From Acinetobacter sp. ANC 4470 (lineage in GTDB: Bacteria; Pseudomonadota; Gammaproteobacteria; Pseudomonadales; Moraxellaceae), in assembly GCF_002135335.1 (NCBI RefSeq), contig NZ_NEGC01000003.1:186001-250000 (forward strand): 64,000 bases of DNA, in the 5' to 3' direction. A model generated the notes under the pieces. That model was not told the DNA's origin. It worked only from the letters and a program-made list of their open reading frames with translations, and searched no databases. Below are positions 50,165 through 61,161 of this stretch, piece after piece. The position numbers and the translations under genes are program-made. The stretch's first letter is position 1. The number at the start of each line of letters is the position of its first letter.

Positions 50165-51382
50165 TTAAAGATCAAGAATAAGTCGAGCTGGCTCTTCTAA
50201 CAATTCTTTAATTGCTACAAGGAAACCTACTGCTTCTTTGCCATCGATTAAACGATGGTCATAAGAAAGCGCTAAGTACATCATTGGTAAGATTTCTACT
50301 TGACCATTTACAGCCATCGGGCGCTCTTGGATTTTATGCATACCCAAGATCGCTGTTTGTGGCGTATTCAAAATCGGAGTAGATAATAATGAACCGAAAG
50401 TACCACCGTTCGTGATCGTGAACGTACCACCAGTCATATCTTCAATGCCAAGCTTACCATCACGCGCTTTACCTGCGTATGCACGGATACCGTTTTCAAC
50501 TTCAGCATAGTTCATGCGATCTGTGTCACGAAGAACAGGAACCACTAAACCACGTTCAGAAGAAACAGCTACACCGATGTCATAATAACCATGATAAACA
50601 ATATCATCACCATCAATCGATGCGTTTACAGCTGGATAGCGTTTTAGTGCTTCAGTCGCCGCTTTTACGAAGAATGACATGAAGCCTAAACGTGCACCAT
50701 GACGTTTTTCAAACGCATCTTTAAATTGTGCACGCATATCCATGATTGGCTTCATGTTTACTTCATTGAATGTAGTAAGCATTGCAGTTTGCTGAGTTGC
50801 AGCAAGCAGACGTTCAGCAACACGCTTACGTAAACGCGTCATCGGAACGCGTTTTTCAATACGTTCACCAATCGCTACGCTTAACGGTGCAGCAGCAGGA
50901 ATCGCTGGTTTAGTTTGATGATTTGCAACATCTTCTTTCGTAATGCGACCACCACGACCAGTACCCGAAACATCACCAGCAGCAATGCCAGTTTCAGTTA
51001 AAGCTTTACGTACCGCAGGCGCTTGATCAGATACAGGTTGAGCACGCTCAACTACAGGTGAAGCACCTGCTTCAGTTTGAGATGCAGCTTGTTCCACTTT
51101 TACTTCAGACTGAACTGCTTGAGTTTGAGCCGCGCCAGATACAGCACCTTCTTCAAACTGAGCAATCACTTCGTTTGATAGAACTGTTTCGCCTTCACCT
51201 TTAATGATTGACGCAATTGTACCATCAGCAGGAGCAACAACTTCTAAAACAACTTTATCAGTTTCAATATCGCAGATCACTTCATCACGTGATACTGCTT
51301 CACCTGGTTGTTTGTGCCAAGTTGCAATTGTTCCGTCAGCAACTGACTCTGGGAATACCGGTGCTTTAATTTCGGTTGCCAT
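50165..51382 (-). CDS. sucB: Dihydrolipoyllysine-residue succinyltransferase (E2o)
   Basis: 405 residues. One lipoyl domain (ETDKVVLEV, Lys about 43), an Ala/Gln/Glu-rich linker, a peripheral subunit-binding domain ([22 protein letters not shown]), then the catalytic core with [12 protein letters not shown] (catalytic His). It transfers succinyl to CoA in the 2-oxoglutarate dehydrogenase complex. The start overlaps the sucA stop by one base (TAATG). Confidence 0.97.
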   Translation of the reverse strand: MATEIKAPVFPESVADGTIATWHKQPGEAVSRDEVICDIETDKVVLEVVAPADGTIASIIKGEGETVLSNEVIAQFEEGAVSGAAQTQAVQSEVKVEQAASQTEAGASPVVERAQPVSDQAPAVRKALTETGIAAGDVSGTGRGGRITKEDVANHQTKPAIPAAAPLSVAIGERIEKRVPMTRLRKRVAERLLAATQQTAMLTTFNEVNMKPIMDMRAQFKDAFEKRHGARLGFMSFFVKAATEALKRYPAVNASIDGDDIVYHGYYDIGVAVSSERGLVVPVLRDTDRMNYAEVENGIRAYAGKARDGKLGIEDMTGGTFTITNGGTFGSLLSTPILNTPQTAILGMHKIQERPMAVNGQVEILPMMYLALSYDHRLIDGKEAVGFLVAIKELLEEPARLILDL

Positions 51383-54234
51383 TATTTAGAATCTCCTGAT
51401 TGTTCAGCTACGATCGCTAATGCGTCATTCACGAGCTGAGCTTGTTGTTTTGCATGTAAGTATGGTGAACCACAAGCCGGTGCAGCAGAAGCTTCACGAC
51501 CTGCATAGCTAATGCGAATCTGTTGAGCAGATTTCATCACACCTTCATATAAACGTGGTGCGATGAACAACCAAGCGCCTTGGTTTTTCGGCTCTTCCTG
51601 ACACCAAACCAGTTCTTGGATGTTTGGATAAGATGCAAGGACTTCCGCAATACGTTGTTCTGGATACGGATACAATTGTTCAACACGAACGATTGCAGTG
51701 TTCTTAAGTTCTTCTGCACGACGTTTTTCAAGTAAATCGTAGTAAACCTTACCACCACAAAGCACCACACGCGTTACGTCTGCTTTGTTGATTTGATCCA
51801 CTTCATCAATCACAGTTTGGAATGTGCCAGTTGCAAGTTCTTCTAAAGTAGACGTTGCAAGTTTGTGACGAAGCAATGACTTCGGTGAAGTCACGATCAT
51901 TGGCTTACGAATTGGACGAACCGCTTGACGACGCATGGCATGGAAAATCTGCGCAGGCGTAGTCGGTGTAATCACTTGCATGTTGTCTTCAGCACATAGC
52001 TGTAAGAAACGTTCTAAACGTGCAGATGAATGCTCTGGCCCCTGACCTTCAAAACCATGTGGAAGAAGCATGGTTAAACCACACACACGTTCCCATTTGG
52101 TTTCACCTGAAGCGATGAATTGGTCAATCACAACCTGTGCACAGTTAGCGAAGTCACCGAACTGAGCTTCCCAAATTACCAAGCTTTTCGGTAACGTGGT
52201 TGCATAACCATATTCAAACGCAAGAACCGCCATTTCTGACAATAATGAGTCATAAATTGCAGTACGTGGTTGATTTTCTTTAATATGGCAAAGCGGAATA
52301 TAAACAGAACCATCAACTTGGTTATGTAATTTCGCATGACGGTGCGAGAAAGTACCACGACCAACGTCTTCACCCGTTAAACGAACCAAATAACCATCAT
52401 CAAGAATCGTTGCATAAGCTAAAACTTCTGCAGCGCCCCAGTTTAGTGGCATTTCACCCGTTTGCATCTTCAAGCGATCATCAATCACTTTAGATACCTG
52501 ACGTTGCATCACGAAGCCTTCAGGAAGCTCGCGCATTTTCGTGCCAAGCTCTTTCAAACGCTCGATTGGGAAAGTGGTATCCCAAACGTCTGTATAATCG
52601 TGACCCAAATAAGGTGTCCAATCGACAAACATTTTTTCGTTTGGTTCAAGTACCAATGCGTTCGCAACGTGTTTACCCGCTTCTAGATCTGCACGGTATT
52701 TTTCAACCATCGCATCTGCTGAAGAACGGTCTAATACGTTTTCTTGCACCAATTGATCAGCATAAAGCGTACGCGTAGTCGCTTTTTTGTTAATCACTTG
52801 ATACATCATGGGTTGAGTTGCAGCTGGCTCATCCGCTTCGTTATGACCACGACGACGGTAGCAGAACATGTCAATCACAACATCCTTACGGAATGTATGA
52901 CGGAAATCATGTGCCAATTGTGAAATAAACAATACCGATTCAGGATCATCACCATTAACATGGAAAATTGGTGCCTGAATCATTTTCGCAATGTCGGTAC
53001 AATATTCTGTAGAACGTGCATCACGTGGGTCAGATGTGGTAAAACCAACTTGGTTGTTCACCACAATATGAACTGTACCGCCAACGGTATAACCACGTGT
53101 TTGTGACATTTGGAAGGTTTCTTGGTTGACACCTTGACCTGCAAATGCTGCATCACCATGGACAATGACTGGTAATACATCATCACCACCAATGTCTTTA
53201 CGACGTACTTGGCGCGCACGTACAGAACCTTCAACTACAGGTCCAACGATTTCTAAATGCGATGGGTTAAACGCCAATGCCAAATGAACTTCGCCACCTG
53301 GAGTCATTACGTTTGAAGAAAAACCTTGGTGATACTTAACGTCACCCGAACCTTTCTTATGAATTGATTTACCTTCAAACTCACCAAATAAATCAGCCGG
53401 GTTTTTACCCATGATATTTACAAGTAAGTTTAAACGTCCACGATGTGGCATACCAATCACGACTTCTTTACAACCTACAGCACCTGCACGTTGAATCAGT
53501 TCGTTTACCATTGGAATGAAAGACTCACCGCCTTCAACACCAAAACGTTTAGCGCCAACATATTTATTGCCTAGGAATTTTTCTAGACCTTCAGCAGCTG
53601 TTAAGCGCTCTAAAACATGTTTTTTCTGGTCAGCAGTAAAGCCAAATTGACCTTTAGCACCTTCAAGACGTTGTTGAATCCAGCGTTTTTCTTTGGTATC
53701 AACAATGTGCATGTATTCAACACCAATAGAAGCACAATATGTTGCTTCCATTGCGTTAACCATTTCACCTAAAGTCGCTTCAGACTTACCTAAAGCAAGG
53801 TTACCTGCATTAAATACTGTATCTAAATCTGATTTGGTTAAACCGTGCGTAGCAAGATCTAAATCTGGAACATCTTCACGTTTAGCCAAACCTAAAGGAT
53901 CTAATTTTGCTTTTTGATGACCACGATTACGATAAGCAGCAATAAGCTGTAAAACGCCAATTTGACGACGCTCATGTTCAGAACTTACGGCACTTTGAAC
54001 AACAGGTTGAACGCGACTTGAATTGCGACCTAATAAAAGGAATTGCTCACGTACATTGCTATGTGGTTGATCACCTTTAGGGAATTTATCGAAATATTCA
54101 CGCCAGTCAGACCCTACAGAATCTGGTGACGTCAAATAATGTTCATAAAGTTCTTCAATATACGCTGCACTGTCAGCGGAAAGTTCAGTGTCAAGACGCA
54201 TTGCGTCAGCAACTTCTTGCATTTGTGGACCCAT
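51382..54234 (-). CDS. sucA: 2-oxoglutarate dehydrogenase E1
   Basis: A 950-residue thiamin-diphosphate enzyme. It has the N-terminal SucB-binding helix ([18 protein letters not shown]), [14 protein letters not shown], and the ThDP motif ([11 protein letters not shown] to [11 protein letters not shown]). It decarboxylates 2-oxoglutarate in the cytosol. Either ATG 54234 or ATG 54222 (MQEVADAM) could be the start. AGGAA touches the first, so the second may be real, with a family-like start. Confidence 0.96.
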   Translation of the reverse strand: MGPQMQEVADAMRLDTELSADSAAYIEELYEHYLTSPDSVGSDWREYFDKFPKGDQPHSNVREQFLLLGRNSSRVQPVVQSAVSSEHERRQIGVLQLIAAYRNRGHQKAKLDPLGLAKREDVPDLDLATHGLTKSDLDTVFNAGNLALGKSEATLGEMVNAMEATYCASIGVEYMHIVDTKEKRWIQQRLEGAKGQFGFTADQKKHVLERLTAAEGLEKFLGNKYVGAKRFGVEGGESFIPMVNELIQRAGAVGCKEVVIGMPHRGRLNLLVNIMGKNPADLFGEFEGKSIHKKGSGDVKYHQGFSSNVMTPGGEVHLALAFNPSHLEIVGPVVEGSVRARQVRRKDIGGDDVLPVIVHGDAAFAGQGVNQETFQMSQTRGYTVGGTVHIVVNNQVGFTTSDPRDARSTEYCTDIAKMIQAPIFHVNGDDPESVLFISQLAHDFRHTFRKDVVIDMFCYRRRGHNEADEPAATQPMMYQVINKKATTRTLYADQLVQENVLDRSSADAMVEKYRADLEAGKHVANALVLEPNEKMFVDWTPYLGHDYTDVWDTTFPIERLKELGTKMRELPEGFVMQRQVSKVIDDRLKMQTGEMPLNWGAAEVLAYATILDDGYLVRLTGEDVGRGTFSHRHAKLHNQVDGSVYIPLCHIKENQPRTAIYDSLLSEMAVLAFEYGYATTLPKSLVIWEAQFGDFANCAQVVIDQFIASGETKWERVCGLTMLLPHGFEGQGPEHSSARLERFLQLCAEDNMQVITPTTPAQIFHAMRRQAVRPIRKPMIVTSPKSLLRHKLATSTLEELATGTFQTVIDEVDQINKADVTRVVLCGGKVYYDLLEKRRAEELKNTAIVRVEQLYPYPEQRIAEVLASYPNIQELVWCQEEPKNQGAWLFIAPRLYEGVMKSAQQIRISYAGREASAAPACGSPYLHAKQQAQLVNDALAIVAEQSGDSK

Positions 54235-55057
54235 TTCCTATTGCAAAAACATTTTCAGGATGCTTTTTAAGCGAACCCATGATTAATAACGTCAAATTGG
54301 TAATATGACATTAACCCCCATAAGGCATAAACCGTGGGGCGTTATCACTACATCAGGGAAAACCCAATGTGAACAATGAATCATAACGCCCCTTAGCGGC
54401 ATCATCACTCATTAAAATACTCGACCAAAATCGAGCAATTTTTTGCAAATCGACTTAGAAAAAACAAGCACACGACTTAATTTTTCTAAAGCGATTTATC
54501 TTTATTTATAAACCTTACATACAACCCAAAATGTTGAAAAAATGTACGCAAATAAAGTACTTTTTCCACATATTACTTTGTATTAAATCGTAACATGTTC
54601 TCTAGTTACGATTGATTTTTTTGACACATACCTCTCATAAACTAGCGAAATACATAACCATTATTTTCATCTAATATATGGTGCTTTAGCTAATAATTAG
54701 ACCCCATGTAGACCAAAGTTCTACACTACCAAATCATATATAACAAAAAAGAGCACAATATTTAAACTGGCTCTCTTTACTTACGTTATAGGATAACATT
54801 TTAATAGCAACTTTGCAGATTCAAACTCTATATTAACGCCTTACATTGCCGATTCGAACAACTTCACAACAATTAAACAAGCTTTTGTTCCATTTTAGAT
54901 TTAGTTTTAAGCAATTCAAATCAACACTCAAAAAAAACCTGCTTAACCACAGACATTTTCATATGTGTTTTTTGCACAACCCCATTAATCACAACGATAT
55001 TAAAAACATAAAAAAAGCACACCATGATGATGTGCTTTTTTTAACGACTGATGTAGA
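54235..55057. other. Gene-free region between sdhB and sucA
   Basis: About 820 bp. It must contain the sucA promoter. GGGGCGTTAT (54336-54345) and ATAACGCCCC (54383-54392) form a 10-bp inverted repeat in the likely sucA leader, unusually GC-rich for its surroundings. AAGAGC/GCTCTCTT near 54747-54779 can form a weak hairpin. No credible ORF. Confidence 0.55.
55011..55041. terminator. Intrinsic terminator of sdhCDAB
   Basis: AAAAAAGCACA and TGTGCTTTTTT form an 11-bp stem with a 9-nt loop, 17 bp after the sdhB stop. Confidence 0.9.
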
Positions 55058-55768
55058 TTAGCCCGCTTGATCTAACAGCATGTTACGGATGTGACCGATT
55101 GCTTTAGTTGGATTCAAACCTTTAGGACAAACAGATACACAGTTCATAATCCCTTTACAACGGAACAACGAGAACGGGTCATCAAGACGCGATAAACGGT
55201 CTTGAGTTGCTGTATCACGTGAATCGATGATAAAACGGTATGCATTTAACAATGCTGAAGGGCCCAAGAATTTATCAGGGTTCCACCAGAATGATGGACA
55301 TGCAGTTGAACAACATGCACACAAGATACATTCATACAAACCATTCAAATGTTCACGCTCTTCTGGAGACTGTAAACGCTCTTTTGGAGGAGTTGGCTGA
55401 TTGTTGATTAGGAATGGTTGGATTTTGTCATATTGAGCATAGAATTGGCTCATATCAACAACCAAATCTTTAACCACTGGTAAGCCTGGCAATGGACGAA
55501 TTACGATTTTTTCAGGTAAATCGTTCAAATTCCACAAACAAGCCAAACCATTTTTACCATTAATATTCACACCATCCGAACCACAAATACCTTCACGGCA
55601 TGAACGACGGAATGTTAATGATTCATCCTGCACTTTTAAAGCAAGAAGCGCATCAAGCAACATACGGTGCTTATCAGTCAATTCAAGTTTAAAAGTTTGC
55701 ATGTACGGTGCTTTATCCTTATCAGGATCATAGCGGTAGATTTCGAAAGTACGAGTGCCTCTACTCAT
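55058..55768 (-). CDS. sdhB: Succinate dehydrogenase iron-sulfur subunit
   Basis: 236 residues. A plant-type [2Fe-2S] domain (CREGICGSDG), then a [4Fe-4S] site (CILCACCSTACP) and a [3Fe-4S] site (CKGIMNCVSVCPKG). It carries electrons from SdhA to the quinone site in the membrane anchor. Last gene of sdhCDAB, 14 bp after sdhA. Confidence 0.97.
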   Translation of the reverse strand: MSRGTRTFEIYRYDPDKDKAPYMQTFKLELTDKHRMLLDALLALKVQDESLTFRRSCREGICGSDGVNINGKNGLACLWNLNDLPEKIVIRPLPGLPVVKDLVVDMSQFYAQYDKIQPFLINNQPTPPKERLQSPEEREHLNGLYECILCACCSTACPSFWWNPDKFLGPSALLNAYRFIIDSRDTATQDRLSRLDDPFSLFRCKGIMNCVSVCPKGLNPTKAIGHIRNMLLDQAG

Positions 55769-55782
55769 CTTTATTCTCCTAA

Positions 55783-57681
55783 TTAGAATGTACGCGGTTT
55801 AGGTTCAATAGCATCTACAGTCAACGGTCTGTAACGTACTGGTTTGTATTCAAGACGGTTGTCTGATGAATACCACAAAGTATGCTTCATCCATTCATCA
55901 TCACGACGACCATAAGAGTATGTCGGATGATCTGCAGGCAATTCATAATCAACTACTGTATGCGCACCACGACATTCTTTACGAGCTGCAGCAGAGATTA
56001 ACGTTGCTTTAGCGACTTCGTATAAGTTTTCAACTTCTAATGCTTCAACACGCGCTGTGTTAAATACTTTAGATTTGTCTTTTAAGTGGATATTGCGTAC
56101 ACGCGGTGCAATTGCAAGAATTTGCTTCACGCCTTCATCAAGCAATGCTTGAGTACGGAATACACCCGCATGATCTTGCACGATGTCACGAATTGCATCT
56201 GCAACATCTTGAGCATTTTCACCTGAAGTTGAATCATCTAATTGACGAATACGCTTCATGGTATTAACCAATGCAGTCGTTGGAACTGGCGTATAATCTT
56301 CACCGTGATGTTTAGTCACGTAATCGATGATGTGTTCACCAGCAGCTTTACCAAATACCACCAAGTCAAGCAATGAATTTGTACCTAAACGGTTCGCACC
56401 ATGAACAGATACGCAAGAACACTCACCAATTGCATAGAAACCCTTAACAGGTTTTACATAATTGCGATCGGTATTGTTGGTGCTGTAAGTATCCGTTGCT
56501 TGATCATAACCTGCTTCTAAAGCTACAGTTTCTGCAGTTTCAGGAACAACAACTTGACCATGAATATTGGTTGGAATACCACCCATTTGATAATGGATTG
56601 TCGGTACAACTGGAATTGGTTCTTTAGTGATATCCACGTTTGCGAACTTCTTACCAATTTCAAATACTGATGGTAAGCGCTTCATAATCGTATCAGCACC
56701 CAAGTGTGTCATATCAAGAAGGATATAATCACCTTTAGGACCACAACCACGACCTTCTTTGATTTCTTGGTCCATCGAACGTGATACGAAATCACGTGGC
56801 GCCAAGTCTTTCAAAGTTGGTGCATAACGCTCCATGAACGGTTCGCCGTCTTTGTTACGAAGGATTGCACCTTCACCACGACAACCTTCCGTCAACAATA
56901 CGCCTGCGCCCGCAACACCCGTTGGGTGGAACTGCCAGAATTCCATATCTTGTAATGGAATACCTGCACGAGCCGCCATACCAAGACCATCACCAGTATT
57001 GATATAAGCATTGGTTGATGCACGGTAAACACGACCAGCACCACCTGTTGCAAACAATGTTGCTTTGGCTTGGAATACCGCAATTTTACCCGTTTCTTGG
57101 TCAATTGCAGTAACACCAATCACAGTACCTTCATCATCACGAATAAGATCAAGTGCGATCCATTCAACGAAGAACTGTGTACCCATTTTCACGTTGCTTT
57201 GATAAAGCGTATGCAAAAGCGCGTGACCTGTACGGTCAGCAGCAGCACATGCACGTGGAACTGGCTTTTCACCATAGTTTGCAGAGTGACCACCGAACGG
57301 ACGTTGGTAGATTGTACCGTCTGCGTTACGGTCAAATGGCATGCCCATGTGTTCAAGTTCATAAACCACTTTAGGCGCTTCACGACACATAAATTCGATT
57401 GCATCTTGGTCACCTAACCAGTCAGAACCTTTTACTGTGTCATAGAAGTGATAATGCCAGTTATCGTCTTGCATGTTACCAAGAGACGCACCGATACCAC
57501 CTTGTGCCGCAACAGTGTGCGAACGTGTTGGGAATACTTTAGTCAGCACTGCAACATTCAAACCCGCTTGAGCAAGTTGATATGAAGCACGCATACCAGA
57601 ACCACCACCACCAACGATAACTGCATCGAAAGCTTGGCTTGGAATATTTGAATAATCTTCTTTAGGGGTTATAGCGCCCAT
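55783..57681 (-). CDS. sdhA: Succinate dehydrogenase flavoprotein subunit
   Basis: 632 residues. The FAD motif is VIVGGGGSGMRASYQLA; the FAD-linked His is in RSHTVAAQGGIGASLGN; the active-site Arg/His are in HPTGVAGAGVLLTEGCRGEGA. It oxidises succinate to fumarate on the inner face of the membrane. In operon with sdhC, sdhD and sdhB. Confidence 0.97.
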   Translation of the reverse strand: MGAITPKEDYSNIPSQAFDAVIVGGGGSGMRASYQLAQAGLNVAVLTKVFPTRSHTVAAQGGIGASLGNMQDDNWHYHFYDTVKGSDWLGDQDAIEFMCREAPKVVYELEHMGMPFDRNADGTIYQRPFGGHSANYGEKPVPRACAAADRTGHALLHTLYQSNVKMGTQFFVEWIALDLIRDDEGTVIGVTAIDQETGKIAVFQAKATLFATGGAGRVYRASTNAYINTGDGLGMAARAGIPLQDMEFWQFHPTGVAGAGVLLTEGCRGEGAILRNKDGEPFMERYAPTLKDLAPRDFVSRSMDQEIKEGRGCGPKGDYILLDMTHLGADTIMKRLPSVFEIGKKFANVDITKEPIPVVPTIHYQMGGIPTNIHGQVVVPETAETVALEAGYDQATDTYSTNNTDRNYVKPVKGFYAIGECSCVSVHGANRLGTNSLLDLVVFGKAAGEHIIDYVTKHHGEDYTPVPTTALVNTMKRIRQLDDSTSGENAQDVADAIRDIVQDHAGVFRTQALLDEGVKQILAIAPRVRNIHLKDKSKVFNTARVEALEVENLYEVAKATLISAAARKECRGAHTVVDYELPADHPTYSYGRRDDEWMKHTLWYSSDNRLEYKPVRYRPLTVDAIEPKPRTF

Positions 57682-57693
57682 GACATTTTCCTA

Positions 57694-58059
57694 TCAATTC
57701 GCCCAAAAAATCTGGATTGCCCAGATTGCATATGCAAATACAGCAACAATCACTGCCGATGTCAGCACCAAACGCAAACCTGAAGCTGAAGGACCCATTT
57801 GACGAGTAGTCACATAATCCGTGAATACCTGCCACATGCCGATCCAAGCGTGTGCGACAAGAGATAAGACTGCCAATAAAGATAAAATCTTCATTGGTAA
57901 TGTCATCATAAAGCCAAACCATTGTTCATAGTTAAATCCGCCATTACAAAGGATCCAACCCAACACCACAACAGTATAAACAGCTAATACAACAGCACTT
58001 ACACGTTGGATATACCAATCGCGAGAACCTGAACCCGTTAAACCTGTAGCACTTTTCAT
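57694..58059 (-). CDS. sdhD: Succinate dehydrogenase membrane anchor SdhD
   Basis: 121 residues with three membrane helices. SGSRDWYIQRVSAVVLAVYT is the SdhD N-terminal motif and SLVAHAWIGMWQVFTDYV contains the haem-ligand His region. ATG 58059 shares one base with the sdhC stop (TAATG). A longer frame to 58074 is not needed. Confidence 0.93.
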   Translation of the reverse strand: MKSATGLTGSGSRDWYIQRVSAVVLAVYTVVVLGWILCNGGFNYEQWFGFMMTLPMKILSLLAVLSLVAHAWIGMWQVFTDYVTTRQMGPSASGLRLVLTSAVIVAVFAYAIWAIQIFWAN

Positions 58060-58457
58060 TAGAGAACAATCCATACAAATGCTGCAACAATACCGATTGC
58101 AGACAAGATCAATGAAATAGTAGCTGCGATTCGACCACTTTGCAGCTCTTCGGCAATACCGATATCTGCAAGTAAATGCTTAACACCCGCAATAAAGTGG
58201 AAAATTAAGCCGGCTACAAATACCCATACGATGAAGCGCACAATGAAGCTACCAAAGATTGCTTGAACTTGAGCAAAACCTTCAGCAGAAGACAATGATT
58301 TGTCTAAAATCCACAAGAGTACAGGTACGAGTAAAAATACGATGACACCAGAAAGACGGTGTAGAATTGATGCAATAGCCACAGGGGATTTTAAGTTTAC
58401 TTCTAAAACTTGACCCATGGACAAATTGACAGGTCTGTTGCTTTTCACAGCGGGCAT
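58059..58457 (-). CDS. sdhC: Succinate dehydrogenase cytochrome b556 subunit
   Basis: 132 residues with three membrane helices. NRPVNLSMGQVLEVNLKSP, then SILHRLSGVIVFLLVPV (quinone site Ser/Arg) and HFIAGVKHLLADIG (haem His) are the SdhC hallmarks. First gene of the operon. Confidence 0.95.
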   Translation of the reverse strand: MPAVKSNRPVNLSMGQVLEVNLKSPVAIASILHRLSGVIVFLLVPVLLWILDKSLSSAEGFAQVQAIFGSFIVRFIVWVFVAGLIFHFIAGVKHLLADIGIAEELQSGRIAATISLILSAIGIVAAFVWIVL

Positions 58458-59474
58458 CCTGTAAGTAAAAACTCCATCTGGAGTTTGTTGGAATTAATTC
58501 GAAGGAAAGCTAGCATTTTTAGGTAATTGCTATCTCCAGCAACGCCTAAACTTAAAACGACACTGAATTATAAAACGTCAACTATCAAAATACAAACGAT
58601 CACATTTACCTTTTTAGCAAAAAAGCGTTAAATAAGAATCATTAACATAAAATACCACTTTAAAGCAGACAAAATACATCTAACAAAACATAGCTATATA
58701 CTTGGTTTTTATTAATTAAAACTGCATTTTATTGATCGTTTTTAACTTTGATAATTAAATTAATTTATTTAGACTAAAGCCCAACAAATAATAACTACAA
58801 CTTAAAAGCACTTTTTATAGAAATAAAAATTGCAACATATATATATTTCTCAAATAAATATATGTTGCCTATCTAAAACTACGCCCATACAACATCACGA
58901 AATGAAATAATCACTTAGTCTGTGAACAACTCCGCTTATCAAGATGATTACTCTTATCTCATAGACAATATGTTATGTTACTTACCTGCAATCGATTAAA
59001 AAAACAGCATATCAAGCCTATTTGAGTAGTTATTTTTTAACCAAATAAACTTTCTTTTTATGCTCATTAAGTGTTTTTAATTATGACTCAGAAAAGCCCC
59101 ATAATCAGAAAAAATGAGTGTGAATTATGAGTTCTAGACTCATTTAAAGCATAAGTTTTATCAAAAAATAAAAATCTATCAGAGCTTTTAACAATTAAAA
59201 ATTGCTTGTAATTAAAGCAACATACATTTTTTTTTCTGCAACTCATCTTCAATATGACTTATTATACGGCGTCGGTGCTGTGATTTTCCTCATTTTTATT
59301 GGAATATTTTGTGACAAAACCTCTATGAAAACGTCATTTTTATCCATAAGTATAATTGACAAAATTTCAGTACTCACTAATCTTATAGCAAATTTTTGAT
59401 CCATCTGATTCACGCATTAAAAGATGAGTACTACGAGTCGGATAAAACATTCACCAGGACAGGAGATCGATTGA
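58458..59474. other. Long divergent intergenic region sdhC / gltA
   Basis: 1017 bp, very AT-rich, with no convincing ORF. It holds the divergent promoters of sdhCDAB and gltA. Besides the hairpin at 58832-58868, AAATGAGT (about 59113) and ACTCATTT (about 59138) can pair over 8 bp. The length is notable for such compact operons and leaves room for regulators or a small RNA. Confidence 0.55.
58832..58868. repeat. 17-bp near-perfect inverted repeat upstream of sdhC
   Basis: GCAACATATATATATTT, CTC, AAATAAATATATGTTGC: 16 of 17 positions pair. There is no T tract outside the stem. Possible operator, cruciform or RNA hairpin. Confidence 0.6.
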
Positions 59475-60752
59475 ATGTCTGCAGCAACTGGCAAAAAAGC
59501 CGTTTTACAGCTTGATGGCAAAGAAATTGAATTACCAATTTACAGCGGCACATTGGGCCCAGATGTAATCGACGTTAAAGATGTGTTGGCCGCAGGTCAC
59601 TTTACTTTTGATCCTGGTTTTATGGCAACAGCTGCATGTGAATCTAAAATCACATTCATCGATGGTAACAAAGGTATTCTTTTACACCGCGGTTATCCAA
59701 TCGACCAGTTAGCGACTAAAGCAGATTACTTAGAAACTTGCTATTTGTTGTTAAATGGTGAGCTTCCAACTGCTGCTCAAAAAGAAGAATTTGACGCTAA
59801 AGTTCGTAACCACACCATGGTTCACGACCAAGTTAGCCGTTTCTTCAATGGTTTCCGTCGTGATGCTCATCCGATGGCAATCATGGTTGGTGTTGTTGGT
59901 GCGCTTTCTGCGTTCTATCACAACAACCTAGACATCGAAAATGTTGATCACCGTGAAATTACAGCAATCCGCTTAATTGCTAAAGTTCCTACTTTAGCTG
60001 CGTGGAGCTACAAATACACAGTTGGCCAACCATTCATGTATCCGCGTAACGATTTAAGCTACGCTGAAAACTTCCTATACATGATGTTTGCTACGCCTGC
60101 AGACAAAGACTACAAAGTTGACCCTATTCTTGCAAAAGCAATGGACCGTATCTTTACGCTTCATGCTGACCATGAACAAAATGCGTCTACTTCTACAGTA
60201 CGTTTAGCCGGTTCTACTGGTGCTAACCCTTACGCATGTATCGCTGCGGGTATCTCTGCACTTTGGGGCCCTGCTCATGGCGGCGCGAACGAAGCTGTTC
60301 TTAAGATGCTTGATGAAATCGGCACTGTAGAAAACGTTGCTGGCTTCATGGAAAAAGTGAAAACTAAAGAAGTTAAACTCATGGGCTTCGGTCACCGCGT
60401 TTATAAAAACTTCGATCCACGTGCAAAAGTAATGAAAGAAACGTGTGACGAAGTACTTAGCGCGCTAGGTATCAACGATCCACAACTTGCTCTTGCTATG
60501 GAACTTGAACGTATTGCGTTGTCTGACGAATACTTCATCAAACGTAACTTATACCCTAACGTAGACTTCTACTCAGGTATCATCCTTAAAGCGATTGGTA
60601 TCCCAACAGAAATGTTTACGGTAATCTTCGCTCTAGCACGTACAGTTGGTTGGATCAGCCACTGGTTAGAAATGCATAGCGGCCCTTACAAAATCGGGCG
60701 TCCACGTCAGCTTTACACTGGTGAAGTTCAACGTGACATCCAAGGTCGTTAA
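59475..60752 (+). CDS. gltA: Citrate synthase
   Basis: A 425-residue type II (hexameric, NADH-inhibited in Gram-negatives) citrate synthase. The active-site His are in [15 protein letters not shown] and [15 protein letters not shown], and the Asp is in NVDFYSG. It joins oxaloacetate and acetyl-CoA at the entry of the TCA cycle. ATG 59475 is preceded by AGGAGA. It is divergent from sdhCDAB. Confidence 0.97.
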   Translation: MSAATGKKAVLQLDGKEIELPIYSGTLGPDVIDVKDVLAAGHFTFDPGFMATAACESKITFIDGNKGILLHRGYPIDQLATKADYLETCYLLLNGELPTAAQKEEFDAKVRNHTMVHDQVSRFFNGFRRDAHPMAIMVGVVGALSAFYHNNLDIENVDHREITAIRLIAKVPTLAAWSYKYTVGQPFMYPRNDLSYAENFLYMMFATPADKDYKVDPILAKAMDRIFTLHADHEQNASTSTVRLAGSTGANPYACIAAGISALWGPAHGGANEAVLKMLDEIGTVENVAGFMEKVKTKEVKLMGFGHRVYKNFDPRAKVMKETCDEVLSALGINDPQLALAMELERIALSDEYFIKRNLYPNVDFYSGIILKAIGIPTEMFTVIFALARTVGWISHWLEMHSGPYKIGRPRQLYTGEVQRDIQGR

Positions 60753-60771
60753 TTCTTAAGAATTAAAGATT

Positions 60772-60799
60772 AAAAAACCACCCTTTTGGGTGGTTTTTT
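60772..60799 (+). terminator. Intrinsic terminator of gltA
   Basis: AAAAAACCACCC, loop TTTT, GGGTGGTTTTTT: a perfect 12-bp stem. Confidence 0.93.
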
Positions 60800-61161
60800 A
60801 CGTTCAAAAATACTTAAACTATTTATTGAATAACGTGCATAAATCAAAAATGCTCAATATCCGATTTTTTAAAATCAACACTCCCTCATTTGATTACTTC
60901 AGTTTTTATGACTTTGCCTAAATATGATCCAATAGTGAAAGTTTTTATCGCAACTTACATAGATACCCAACCTATAAAGTATTAGAAACGACTGATAAAA
61001 AAACAAAAAACATATGCTTTTCAAACTATTATACTAAATTAATTTTTCTATAATTTAGCCTGACAGATTTAAGCCGCCATGTAACATCCGTTAATTATTT
61101 GAACCAACCGCTGTAACAACACCCGATACCCTCTGTATCGGGTGTTGTCTATTGACATTAA
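60800..61161. other. Intergenic region between convergent gltA and the monooxygenase gene
   Basis: About 360 bp. The left part is AT-rich with nothing recognised. At the right edge a perfect 14-bp inverted repeat, ACAACACCCGATAC / GTATCGGGTGTTGT (61116-61148), probably terminates the minus-strand operon, though its T tract is poor. Confidence 0.6.

Noticed and set aside
54846-55061. Plus-strand 71-residue ORF between sdhB and sucA
   Set aside because: It runs through the sdhB terminator, has no ribosome-binding site and is low in sequence complexity.
59202-59399. 65-residue hydrophobic ORF upstream of gltA
   Set aside because: It starts at TTG without a Shine-Dalgarno sequence in an AT-rich promoter region; hydrophobic composition is expected from T-rich DNA.
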